Source: DAOUBP01 sp034432655 (GTDB lineage: Bacteria > Chloroflexota > Anaerolineae > CG2-30-64-16). From it: DNA of 64,000 nucleotides. The stretch covers positions 4,584 to 68,583 of the forward strand of contig DAOUBP010000083.1 of NCBI GenBank assembly GCA_034432655.1. The letters are read 5' to 3'. Shown here in pieces: positions 51,565 to 59,828 of the stretch. The notes under the pieces were generated by a model that was not told where the DNA came from, made no database searches, and worked only from the letters and a program-made list of their open reading frames with translations. The translations under genes and the position numbers were made by a program. Position 1 is the first letter of the stretch. The number at the start of each line of letters is the position of its first letter.

Positions 51565-53118
51565 ATGATTACTTTCACTGCCCAGCCGGGCACAACTGCC
51601 GGCCCGACATTTGTCGCCGCGCCAGAACGCTATAACCTGTTGCCCGTCGTGCGCGAGTTGCCGGCAGATCTGGAAACCCCTGTTTCGATCTATCTCAAGC
51701 TGTGCGGCCAGGGCCCCTCCTTCCTGCTGGAAAGTGTCAGCGGCGGCGAACAGGTGGCCCGCTATTCCTTCATCGGCGTGAATCCCAGCCGAGCCCTGAT
51801 CTTCAAAGGACACGACATCCTGCGTCATGCACACGGGGAGGTCCTCCAGGGCCGGCTGCCGCCCGAACATGACGTGCTGGACGCCCTGCGCGCGGAACTG
51901 GCGCGTTACACGCCAGCGCCCACACCGGGATTGCCCCGCTTTGCAGGCGGGCTGGTGGGGTACCTGGGCTACGACACCGTGCGCTTCTTTGAGCCGGGCC
52001 TGCCCCTGACCGGCCACGCAACCCTGCCTGACGCGGTATTCCTGCTAGCCGACACCTTGGTGGCTTTCGACCACGCATTCGGCCGCTTACTGCTGATCGC
52101 CAACGCCCATCTCGACGGCGATGAAAGCGCGGCCCGTCGGGAGGCGACGGCGCGCCTTGATGAACTCGCAGCCCGCATCCTGGCGCCGATCCCGCCCCAG
52201 CAAGCGGGGCGCTTGCCCGATTGTTGTACCGAACTGAGTTCCAACCGGACGCCGGCCGAGTTTACCGCGGCGGTGGCCCGGGCCAAAGAATACATCGCGG
52301 CCGGCGACATCTTTCAGGTGGTGCTCTCCCAACGTTTCAGCCGCAAGACCGCAGCCCGGCCGTTCGATATCTACCGGGCGCTACGCCGGCTGAACCCATC
52401 GCCCTACATGTTCTTTTTTGACTTCGGCCACCTGGTGGGGGATGAGCCGTTGTATCTCATCGGCGCATCGCCGGAGATGCACGTCCGGCTGGAGGGCCGA
52501 CAAGCGGCCATCCGCCCCATCGCCGGCACGCGGCCGCGCGGAGGCGATCCGGCAACGGATCTGGCCCTGGAACAGGAGCTGCTGGCCGACCCCAAAGAGC
52601 GCGCCGAACACGTGATGCTGGTAGATCTGGCGCGCAACGACCTGGGCCGCGTATGCCGTTACGGCACCGTGCGCCCCCTGGAGCTGATGACCGTGGAACG
52701 CTACTCCCATGTCATGCACATCGTCTCGCACATTACAGGCGAGTTGCGGCCCGACCTTGACGGGTTCGACTTGCTGCGAGCCACCTTCCCGGCGGGCACG
52801 GTCAGCGGCGCGCCCAAAATCCGAGCCATGGAGATCATCCAGGAGCTGGAAGGGGAACCGCGCGGCCCCTACGCCGGCGCGGTGGGTTACTTCTCCTACG
52901 ATGGCTCGCTGGACACCTGCATCACCATCCGCACCCTGGTCATGCAGGGCCAGACCGTCAGCATCCAGGCCGGCGCGGGCATTGTGGCCGACTCCGTCCC
53001 CGAACGCGAGTACCAGGAGACGATCAACAAGGCCCAGGCGCTGGCTAAAGCCGTCGAAATGAGCGAATCAGCGAATCAGCGAATGAGCGAATCAGCGAAT
53101 CAGCGAATCAGCGAATGA
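51565..53118 (+). CDS. trpE: Anthranilate synthase component I
   Basis: The 517-residue enzyme makes anthranilate from chorismate with ammonia from TrpG. The N-terminal Trp-feedback region has PVSIYLKLCGQGPSFLLES (the LLES motif), and the chorismate-binding domain has QVVLSQRFS, IAGTRPRGG, ERAEHVMLVDLARNDLGRV, TFPAGTVSGAPKIRAME and the terminal GAGIVADSVPEREYQE. The ATG at 51565 follows GCGGAGGTC. The last about 19 residues (SESANQR repeated) come from an 8-bp tandem repeat and are not part of the enzyme fold. It is the first gene of the operon, under the T-box. Confidence 0.97.
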   Translation: MITFTAQPGTTAGPTFVAAPERYNLLPVVRELPADLETPVSIYLKLCGQGPSFLLESVSGGEQVARYSFIGVNPSRALIFKGHDILRHAHGEVLQGRLPPEHDVLDALRAELARYTPAPTPGLPRFAGGLVGYLGYDTVRFFEPGLPLTGHATLPDAVFLLADTLVAFDHAFGRLLLIANAHLDGDESAARREATARLDELAARILAPIPPQQAGRLPDCCTELSSNRTPAEFTAAVARAKEYIAAGDIFQVVLSQRFSRKTAARPFDIYRALRRLNPSPYMFFFDFGHLVGDEPLYLIGASPEMHVRLEGRQAAIRPIAGTRPRGGDPATDLALEQELLADPKERAEHVMLVDLARNDLGRVCRYGTVRPLELMTVERYSHVMHIVSHITGELRPDLDGFDLLRATFPAGTVSGAPKIRAMEIIQELEGEPRGPYAGAVGYFSYDGSLDTCITIRTLVMQGQTVSIQAGAGIVADSVPEREYQETINKAQALAKAVEMSESANQRMSESANQRISE

Positions 53119-53133
53119 GCGAATGAGCGAATT
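53062..53133 (+). repeat. 8-bp tandem repeat spanning the trpE stop codon
   Basis: Nine contiguous copies of AGCGAATC with variants AGCGAATG and AGCGAATT. The trpE stop (53116-53118) falls inside it. As 8 is not a multiple of 3, copy-number change would alter the C-terminal frame. Confidence 0.9.
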
Positions 53134-53215
53134 CCGAAGAGACGCTGCGCGGTGGCGAAGTGACCGATGTCGCAACGAAACACAAACCACAGAATAGGCA
53201 ATACGGAGCAGACCC

Positions 53216-53779
53216 ATGATCGCAGTAATTGACAACTACGACTCATTTACCTACAACCTGGTGCAACACCTGGGCGAGCTGGGAGCAGAGGTTCGCGTCT
53301 ATCGCAACGACGCTATCACTGCCGGGGAGCTGGCAGCGTTGGGTCCCAGCCACATCGTGATCTCACCCGGCCCCGGCGATCCGTCGGCTGCCGGCGTGTC
53401 CAACGCGGTGATTCGCGAGCTGGGCAGCCAGATCCCGTTGCTGGGGGTCTGCCTGGGCCATCAGTGCATCGGCCAGGTCTTCGGGGGACAGGTCGTGCGC
53501 GCCCCTCGCCTGGTGCACGGCAAGACCTCGCCCATCTATCATTACGGCGACGGCCTGTTTGTAGGCCTGCCCAGCCCTTTTCAGGCCACCCGCTACCACT
53601 CCTTGATCGTGGCCGAACCCCTGCCGGCCGGCCTGGAGATCACCGCTTTCACCCCCGACGGGGAGGTGATGGGCCTGCGCCACGCGACCTGGCCGGTGTT
53701 CGGGGTGCAGTTTCATCCGGAATCCATCCTGACAGTCGGCGGTAAACAGATCCTGCAAAACTTTCTGAACATCGCCTGA
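53216..53779 (+). CDS. trpG: Anthranilate synthase component II (glutamine amidotransferase)
   Basis: A 187-residue class I amidotransferase giving ammonia to TrpE. It has the oxyanion region SPGPGDP, nucleophile Cys in LGVCLGHQCIGQ, and the His/Glu pair in GVQFHPESI. Many homologues double as PabA in folate synthesis; no second copy is seen here. ATG 53216 follows GGAG. The 97-base gap after trpE holds the tail of the 8-bp repeat and nothing else recognisable. Confidence 0.96.
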   Translation: MIAVIDNYDSFTYNLVQHLGELGAEVRVYRNDAITAGELAALGPSHIVISPGPGDPSAAGVSNAVIRELGSQIPLLGVCLGHQCIGQVFGGQVVRAPRLVHGKTSPIYHYGDGLFVGLPSPFQATRYHSLIVAEPLPAGLEITAFTPDGEVMGLRHATWPVFGVQFHPESILTVGGKQILQNFLNIA

Positions 53780-53799
53780 TAGACCACGGGAGGCCGACC

Positions 53800-54882
53800 A
53801 TGTTACACACCTACATCGGCAAGCTGCTACGCTTCCAAAACCTCACCGCAGAAGAAGCGCGGGAGGCGATGGAGGTCATCATGACCGGCAACGCCACCCC
53901 CGCGCAGATCGGCGGTTACCTGATCGCCTTGCGCATGAAAGGCGAATCTGTCGCCGAAATCGCGGGCAGCGCCCGTGCCATGCGGGAGCAGGCAGCACAC
54001 GTGCCTCTGCGGCGCAACGGCTCGCTGCTGGACACCGCGGGCACAGGCGGGGACGGCGCCCACACCTTCAACATCTCCACTGCAGCCGCGTTTGTGGTGG
54101 CGGGGGCCGGCCGGCGCGTCGCCAAGCACGGGAACCGGGCCGCGTCTTCCCGCAGCGGCAGCGCAGACGTGCTGGCGGCCCTGGGCGTGAACCTGGACCT
54201 GACGCCGGAACAGGTAGCCCAATGCATCGAAGAGATCGGCATCGGCTTTCTGTTTGCGCCCAGGTTCCACCCGGCCATGCGCCACGCGCTCGGGCCGCGA
54301 CGCGAGCTGGGCCAACGCACCATCTTTAACCTGCTAGGGCCGCTGACCAACCCGGCCGGCGCCACCCATCAGATCATCGGCGTATATGACCCCAACCTGA
54401 CCCATATACTGGCCGAGGTGTTGGGCGAGCTGGGCAGTGAAGCCGCGCTGGTTTTCCACGGCCACGGTGGGCTGGACGAGCTGACCACCGACGGGCCAAA
54501 CCGGGTCAGCCATCTGTACGGGGGCCGGGTCACCACCTTCGACCTGGACGTGACAGCCCATGGCCTGCCGCTGCGGCCGGCCGGCGTGGCCGAGCTGCGC
54601 GGGGGCGAGCCGGCCGAAAACGCACGCATCCTGACGGCCATCCTGCAGGGAACCGAGCGCGGCCCCCGCCGGGACGTGGTATTGCTGAACGCGGCCGCGG
54701 CACTGGCGGTGGAGTGCTGCGACCTCTCGGCCGATCCCTACGGTGTGCTGTCCGAACGGTTGGTCGAAGCGCGAGAGGCGCTGGACAGCGGGGCCGCGCT
54801 GGCCAAGCTCAACGCCCTGATCACGCTGACGCAAGGCATGGCAGCCGAAACCGCGGTATCGCATCGCGGCAGGTTATCATGA
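53800..54882 (+). CDS. trpD: Anthranilate phosphoribosyltransferase
   Basis: The 360-residue enzyme transfers phosphoribose from PRPP to anthranilate. It has the PRPP loop DTAGTGGDGAHTFNIST, KHGNRAASSRSGSAD and FNLLGPLTNPA. Length is normal for a TrpD not fused to TrpG. ATG 53800 follows GGGAGG. Its stop overlaps the trpC start by four bases (ATGA). Confidence 0.97.
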   Translation: MLHTYIGKLLRFQNLTAEEAREAMEVIMTGNATPAQIGGYLIALRMKGESVAEIAGSARAMREQAAHVPLRRNGSLLDTAGTGGDGAHTFNISTAAAFVVAGAGRRVAKHGNRAASSRSGSADVLAALGVNLDLTPEQVAQCIEEIGIGFLFAPRFHPAMRHALGPRRELGQRTIFNLLGPLTNPAGATHQIIGVYDPNLTHILAEVLGELGSEAALVFHGHGGLDELTTDGPNRVSHLYGGRVTTFDLDVTAHGLPLRPAGVAELRGGEPAENARILTAILQGTERGPRRDVVLLNAAAALAVECCDLSADPYGVLSERLVEAREALDSGAALAKLNALITLTQGMAAETAVSHRGRLS

Positions 54883-55691
54883 ACCGCCTGACCGAGATCC
54901 TTAACCACAAACAGGCTGAGCTGGCTGAACGCCGCGCCGTCCGGCCGTTGGCCCAGGTGCACAGAGAGGCCACGCACGCGCCGGCCGCGCTGGACTTCGT
55001 GGCTGCCTTGCGGGCGGCCCCCTGCCGGCCGGCCCTGATCGCGGAGGTCAAAGCAGCGTCCCCCTCGCGCGGCGTCCTGGCCGCGACCTGCGACCCGCTC
55101 GGCCTGGCGGCCGCTTACGCGGCCAACGGCGCCGCGGCGATCAGCGTGTTGACCGACGAACGCTTCTTTCGCGGCGCGCTGGCGCACCTGGAGGCCGTGC
55201 GCCGCGGCCTGCCCGGCGTGCCGCTGCTGCGCAAAGACTTCATCCTCGACCCTTACCAGATCTATGAAGCGCGCGCGGCCGGCGCCGATGCGATCCTGCT
55301 CATCGCCGCAGCGCTAAGCCGGGAACAGCTGGCCATGCTGCAGGCACTGGCACATAGCCTGGGCATGGCCGCGCTGATCGAGGTGCACTCCGCGCATGAA
55401 CTGGCACAGGCACTGGCTTGCAACCCTGGGCTAATCGGCATCAACAACCGCAACCTGCACGACTTCAGCGTCAGCCTGGAGACGACCGAGAGGCTGGCCC
55501 CGTTAGTACCGGCCGACATCTGCCTGGTGGCCGAAAGCGGCATCTTCACTGCAGATGACCGGAGACGGCTGCAACAGGTCGGCCGCCACGGCCGCGGCCG
55601 TGGCGTTGACGCCATCCTGGTGGGCGAGGCATTGGTCACCGCGGCCGATGTGGCTGCCAAAACACGCGAGCTGGCACAGGATAATCTATGA
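54879..55691 (+). CDS. trpC: Indole-3-glycerol phosphate synthase
   Basis: A 270-residue TIM barrel closing the indole ring of CdRP. Conserved catalytic segments are ALIAEVKAASPSRG, VLTDERFFRG, LLRKDFILDPYQI, LIEVHS, IGINNRNLHDF and AESGIF. The annotated frame could begin earlier (54714) but ATG 54879 overlaps the trpD stop and starts the family N-terminus. A glycine/arginine-rich insertion (GRHGRGRGVDAI) near residue 245 is unusual but short. It overlaps trpF by four bases. Confidence 0.97.
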   Translation: MNRLTEILNHKQAELAERRAVRPLAQVHREATHAPAALDFVAALRAAPCRPALIAEVKAASPSRGVLAATCDPLGLAAAYAANGAAAISVLTDERFFRGALAHLEAVRRGLPGVPLLRKDFILDPYQIYEARAAGADAILLIAAALSREQLAMLQALAHSLGMAALIEVHSAHELAQALACNPGLIGINNRNLHDFSVSLETTERLAPLVPADICLVAESGIFTADDRRRLQQVGRHGRGRGVDAILVGEALVTAADVAAKTRELAQDNL

Positions 55692-56332
55692 CACGGGTGA
55701 AAATCTGCGGCATCCGCACTCTGGACGAGGCACTGGCGGCCGTCAACGCCGGCGCCGATATGTTGGGCTTCAACTTCTATCCGCCCAGCCCCCGCTTCGT
55801 CACACCGGAACGCTGCGCGCATCTGGTGGCCGAGCTGCGGGAGCTGGCATCCAGGGTCACCCTGGTGGGGGTCTTCGTGAACGTCCCCCCGGCAGAGGTG
55901 CGCCGGGTCCTGGCCTTCTGCGGGCTGGACCAGGCCCAACTCAGCGGCGATGAACCGCCGGAACATATCGCCGCGCTGGGCGGCCGGGCGTTTAAGGCCA
56001 TCCGGCCGGCCAGGCTGGCAACAGCCCGACTGGCCGCTGCCAGCTACGCGCGCCGCACGCCGCCGGTCCTGTTGGTGGACGCAGCGACGGCCAACAGCTT
56101 TGGCGGCAGCGGCCAGACCGCCAACTGGGAGATTGCGGCGGCTCTGGCGGACAAAATGCCGCTGTTGCTGGCCGGCGGCCTGCGGCCTGACAACGTGGCA
56201 GAGGCGGTCAAGGCTGTGCGGCCCTGGGGCGTAGACGTGGCCTCGGGGGTAGAAGCAGCACCCGGCAGCAAGGACGCAGCCAAGATGCGTGCGTTCGTGC
56301 GGGCCGTGCGCGAAGCGAGCGAAGAGCGATGA
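55688..56332 (+). CDS. trpF: Phosphoribosylanthranilate isomerase
   Basis: A 214-residue TIM barrel isomerising PRA to CdRP. The catalytic Cys is in VKICGIRTL near the start, the catalytic Asp region is LLVDAA, and the phosphate loop is LAGGLRPDNV, then GVDVASGVE. ATGA overlaps exist at both ends (with trpC and trpB), indicating tight translational coupling. Confidence 0.96.
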   Translation: MTRVKICGIRTLDEALAAVNAGADMLGFNFYPPSPRFVTPERCAHLVAELRELASRVTLVGVFVNVPPAEVRRVLAFCGLDQAQLSGDEPPEHIAALGGRAFKAIRPARLATARLAAASYARRTPPVLLVDAATANSFGGSGQTANWEIAAALADKMPLLLAGGLRPDNVAEAVKAVRPWGVDVASGVEAAPGSKDAAKMRAFVRAVREASEER

Positions 56333-57597
56333 ACCCAACAACCAACCATCCCGTCATCAGACAACAACGCGGCCAGGACGAGCCGCGCGCCAACGGCCGC
56401 CTGCCGGCCAAATTCGGCCCCTTCGGGGGCCAGTTCGTCCCCGAGACGCTCATGCCGGCGTTGGCCGAGTTGGAAGAGGCCTACCTGAGCCTGCGCGACG
56501 AGCCTGCCTTCCAGGCCGAGCTGGAGGGCCTCTTGCGCACCTATGTGGGCCGGCCGACGCCGCTCACCCACGCCCGCCGGCTAACTGCCTACCTGGGCGG
56601 CGCGCAGATCTACCTTAAACGCGAGGACCTGGCACATTCCGGCGCGCATAAGATCAACAACGCGCTGGGCCAGGCGCTGCTGGCACAACGGATCGGCAAG
56701 CGACGCATCGTGGCCGAAACAGGCGCCGGCCAACACGGTGTGGCCACGGCCACCGCGTGCGCGCTGTTGGGGCTGCAATGCGTGGTCTACATGGGCGCGG
56801 TGGACATGGCCCGCCAACAGCCCAATGTCCAGCGCATGCGGTTGCTGGGCGCCGAGGTGCGCGCGGTAGATTCCGGGACGCGCACACTGAAGGACGCCAT
56901 CAACGAAGCGATCCGCGATTGGGTTACCAATGTGCGCGATACCCATTACCTGCTGGGCTCGGCCCTGGGGCCACACCCCTACCCCACCCTGGTGCGTGAC
57001 TTCCAGTCGGTGATCGGCAGTGAAGCCCGCGACCAGATCCTGGCGATGGCGGGGCGCCTGCCGGCCGCGTGCATCGCGTGTGTCGGTGGCGGCTCCAATG
57101 CCATCGGCCTGTTCCACGCCTTTCACGCGGACGCCGAGGTGCGCCTGATCGGCGTGGAGGCCGGCGGCGAGGGGATCGCCGCGGGCAGACATGCCGCCCG
57201 CTTTGCCGATCCGCGACTCGGCCGGCCCGGGGTGTTGCACGGCACTTATACCTTCGTGCTCCAGGACGACGCGGGGCAGATCGCCAACACCCACTCCATC
57301 TCGGCCGGGCTGGATTATCCCGCTGTGGGGCCGGAGCACGCCTTCCTGCGCTGGAGCGGCCGCGCCGAGTACACTACCGCCAACGACCAGGAGGCCCTGG
57401 CCGCGTTTCAACTGCTGGCCCGCACGGAGGGTATCTTGCCGGCCCTGGAAGCGGCCCATGCGATCGCCGAGGTGGTCAAACTGGCGCCGACGCTGCGCGC
57501 GGACCAGGCTGTGCTGGTGAACCTGTCCGGGCGGGGCGACAAGGACCTGGAGACAGTGCTGGCTGCGTTGCAGGCAAAAGGAGCTGCGCTATGCTGA
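56329..57597 (+). CDS. trpB: Tryptophan synthase beta chain
   Basis: A 422-residue PLP enzyme of the TrpB1 type, joining indole and serine. The PLP lysine is Lys108 in HSGAHKINNALGQ; the phosphate loop is CVGGGSNAIG; the ETGAGQHGVA segment is the allosteric/COMM region. A roughly 30-residue N-terminal extension precedes GRLPAKFGPFGGQFVPETL. It overlaps trpA by seven bases. Confidence 0.98.
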   Translation: MNPTTNHPVIRQQRGQDEPRANGRLPAKFGPFGGQFVPETLMPALAELEEAYLSLRDEPAFQAELEGLLRTYVGRPTPLTHARRLTAYLGGAQIYLKREDLAHSGAHKINNALGQALLAQRIGKRRIVAETGAGQHGVATATACALLGLQCVVYMGAVDMARQQPNVQRMRLLGAEVRAVDSGTRTLKDAINEAIRDWVTNVRDTHYLLGSALGPHPYPTLVRDFQSVIGSEARDQILAMAGRLPAACIACVGGGSNAIGLFHAFHADAEVRLIGVEAGGEGIAAGRHAARFADPRLGRPGVLHGTYTFVLQDDAGQIANTHSISAGLDYPAVGPEHAFLRWSGRAEYTTANDQEALAAFQLLARTEGILPALEAAHAIAEVVKLAPTLRADQAVLVNLSGRGDKDLETVLAALQAKGAALC

Positions 57598-58439
57598 CGA
57601 CAGCACCCGTTCAACTCACCACCGGCCTGCCCCGCATCGCAGCCGCGTTTGCCCGGGCGGGGCGCCAGGGCCGCGCAGCGCTGATGCCCTATTTCACCGC
57701 CGGCTTCCCCGACCTGCCGACCTCGGAAGCGGTGCTCCGCGCCGTAGCTGCGGCCGGGGCCGACCTCATCGAGCTGGGGGTGCCGTTCTCCGATCCGCTG
57801 GCCGACGGCCCAACCATCCAACAGGCAGCACAAACAGCACTGGCGCAAGGGATCACACCCGGCCACTGCCTGGAACTGGTTGCCCGTTTGCGGGCGAATG
57901 GGATGGCACAACCCGTCATGCTCATGAGTTATGTCAATCCAATCCTGGCCTACGGCGTCGCGCGCTACGTGGCCGATGCGGCGGCCGTCGGCGCCGACGG
58001 CCTGATCGTGCCCGACCTGCCGGTGGAAGAAGCAGATGAGGTCGAAGCTGCTTGCGCGGCGGCCGGGCTGGCGTTGACCTACCTGGTCGCGCCTACCTCG
58101 ACTCCGGCCCGGCTGGAAGCGATCGCCCGGCGCACCACCGGTTTTCTATACCTGGTCGCGTTGACAGGCGTGACGGGCGCGCGTGCGGCCCTGCCCGCCG
58201 GCCTGGCGGATTTGGTGGCCCGGGCCAGGCGCGTAGCGACCACGCCGCTGGCCGTCGGATTCGGCATCAGCCGGCCAGAGCATGTGCGCGCGGCCGGCGC
58301 CCTGGCCGACGGCGTCATTGTCGGCTCGGCGTTGATCCGGGCCGTCGCTGAGAGCAATGACCCGGTGGCGGCCGCTGCTGCGTTCGTGCAGGCCCTCCGG
58401 CAGGCACAGCCGCAGCCGGACGCCCAGGCTGCAGCCTGA
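57591..58439 (+). CDS. trpA: Tryptophan synthase alpha chain
   Basis: A 282-residue TIM barrel that cleaves indole-3-glycerol phosphate and channels indole to TrpB. Catalytic Glu and Asp are in IELGVPFSDPLADGP; later VPDLPVEEA, TSTPARLEAI and GFGISRPEHV are conserved. ATG 57591 has AAAGGAG at ideal spacing and overlaps the trpB stop. Reading the open frame from 57069 would wrongly add 174 residues. Confidence 0.97.
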   Translation: MLTTAPVQLTTGLPRIAAAFARAGRQGRAALMPYFTAGFPDLPTSEAVLRAVAAAGADLIELGVPFSDPLADGPTIQQAAQTALAQGITPGHCLELVARLRANGMAQPVMLMSYVNPILAYGVARYVADAAAVGADGLIVPDLPVEEADEVEAACAAAGLALTYLVAPTSTPARLEAIARRTTGFLYLVALTGVTGARAALPAGLADLVARARRVATTPLAVGFGISRPEHVRAAGALADGVIVGSALIRAVAESNDPVAAAAAFVQALRQAQPQPDAQAAA

Positions 58440-58443
58440 ACAA

Positions 58444-58460
58444 CCGCGCCCGCGGCGCGG
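58444..58460 (+). repeat. Short GC-rich hairpin between trpA and the DAHP synthase
   Basis: CCGCGCC-CGC-GGCGCGG forms a seven-base stem starting a few bases after the trpA stop. There is no U-run; it may be a processing or attenuation site, or chance. Confidence 0.35.
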
Positions 58461-58512
58461 CGCAACCGGATGAATTCCATCCACCCGGAGCAATGAAACA
58501 GGAGGAGATCCC

Positions 58513-59571
58513 ATGCTGGTAGTGATGCGTCCCGAGGCAACGTTGGAACAGATCAATCGGGTGATCACCGGGGTCCAGGCGCGCGGTTTTCATGCCCATC
58601 TGCTGCGCGGGGCCGGACAGACCGTGATCGGCGTGGTAGGCGAGGGCAACCCGCAGCTGCCAGAGTTGTTCGGCACAGCGCCGGGCGTGCAGGAGATCGT
58701 GCCGATTGCCAAAGCGTATAAACTGACCTCTCGCGAGTTCAACCCGCGCGACACCGTCTTCAACGTGCGCCACATCCGCATCGGAGGCCCGGAGGTGGTG
58801 ATTATGGCCGGCCCTTGTTCGGTGGAAAGCCGGAGCCAGCTGTTGGAGACCGCTCACGCCGTGCGCGAGGCCGGCGGGCACATGTTGCGCGGCGGCGCGT
58901 TCAAGCCGCGCACATCGCCCTACTCCTTTCAGGGCCTGGGCGAAGCGGGGCTGGAGCTGCTGGCCGAGGCCCGCGCGGCAACCGGTCTGCCGGTGGTCAC
59001 CGAGGTCATGACGCCGGAGCAGGTGCCGTTGGTACAACGCTATGCCGACATGCTGCAGATCGGCGCGCGCAACATGCAGAACTACGCGTTGCTCCACGCC
59101 GCAGGCGAGAGCCAGCACCCGGTGCTGCTCAAACGTGGGCTTTCTGCAACCATCGAAGAATTGCTGATGGCCGCGGAATACATCCTCTCGCACGGCAACC
59201 GCCGCGTGGCGTTGTGCGAGCGCGGCATCCGCACCTTCGAGACGGCCACGCGCAACACGACCGACATCAACGCAGTGCCGGTGCTCAAAGCCCGCAGCCA
59301 TCTGCCGGTAATCCTCGATCCCAGCCATAGCACCGGTGATGCGGCCTACGTCACCGCCATTGCGCGCGCAGCGGTTGCCGCCGGCGCCGACGGGCTGATC
59401 ATCGAGGTGCACTCGAACCCCCAACAAGCACTCTCGGACGGCGGGCAGTCGTTACGGCCGGAGGCGTTCGGGGAGCTGGTGCGCCAGGCGGCCGCAGTGG
59501 CCGCCGCGCTGGGCCGCCGCCTGGCGAAGGCGGCCGGAGAAGGAGCATTGAAAGAGCTGGCGGCCGCGTAG
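58513..59571 (+). CDS. aroF: 3-deoxy-7-phosphoheptulonate synthase (DAHP synthase), AroG-beta/TM0343 type
   Basis: A 352-residue enzyme for the first step of the shikimate pathway, from PEP and erythrose 4-phosphate. Residues 1-65 form a ferredoxin-like regulatory domain (MLVVMRPEATLEQINRVI), then the barrel with IMAGPCSVES, LRGGAFKPRTSPYSFQG, QIGARNMQNY, VLLKRGLSAT and ILDPSHSTGD. Its place at the end of the trp operon, after a strong AGGAGGAG site, means tryptophan shortage also raises chorismate supply. The C-terminal roughly 20 residues (RLAKAAGEGALKELAAA) are a tail beyond the barrel. Confidence 0.95.
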   Translation: MLVVMRPEATLEQINRVITGVQARGFHAHLLRGAGQTVIGVVGEGNPQLPELFGTAPGVQEIVPIAKAYKLTSREFNPRDTVFNVRHIRIGGPEVVIMAGPCSVESRSQLLETAHAVREAGGHMLRGGAFKPRTSPYSFQGLGEAGLELLAEARAATGLPVVTEVMTPEQVPLVQRYADMLQIGARNMQNYALLHAAGESQHPVLLKRGLSATIEELLMAAEYILSHGNRRVALCERGIRTFETATRNTTDINAVPVLKARSHLPVILDPSHSTGDAAYVTAIARAAVAAGADGLIIEVHSNPQQALSDGGQSLRPEAFGELVRQAAAVAAALGRRLAKAAGEGALKELAAA

Positions 59572-59719
59572 GGGAGACCTCGCCAAGGTCCCTGGCGTCG
59601 AGGCTGATGTGGCCGATGGGTTTGCGCGCGAGCTGCTATTGGGCATCCATAGCCTCTGCCACGGCGACGTGCTTAGGCAGGTCAATGCCGACCAAACGCG
59701 TGATACGTAATTCGTCCAT
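59572..59719 (-). pseudogene. Remnant of a small gene with intact ribosome site
   Basis: On the minus strand an ATG at 59719 has a near-perfect ribosome site (CAGGAGGCGC) and opens a 27-codon frame MDELRITRLVGIDLPKHVAV, then AEAMDAQ, ending at TAG 59636-59638. The same frame continues after the stop with coding-like sequence (QLARKPIGHISLDARDLGEV) until it runs into the DAHP synthase end. This looks like a gene broken by a nonsense mutation and truncated at its 3' end. The family is unknown. A functional 27-residue peptide is an alternative. Confidence 0.45.
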
Positions 59720-59828
59720 GCGCGCCTCCTGAGGTAGAATAGGATCGGTTGGACACGGATTCGGGGCCTGACGTCTCAACTTCCATGCTCAATCGCAACG
59801 ACATTCTAAAGGCTATGGAGGAAACGCC

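Noticed and set aside
53062..53133. Phase-variable on/off switch of trpE
   Set aside because: The repeat affects only the dispensable C-terminal tail, so copy-number change should not silence the enzyme; kept only as a slippage site.
57069..57590. A trpA product extended by 174 residues
   Set aside because: The extension overlaps trpB in another frame; ATG 57591 has an AAAGGAG site and gives the normal TrpA length.
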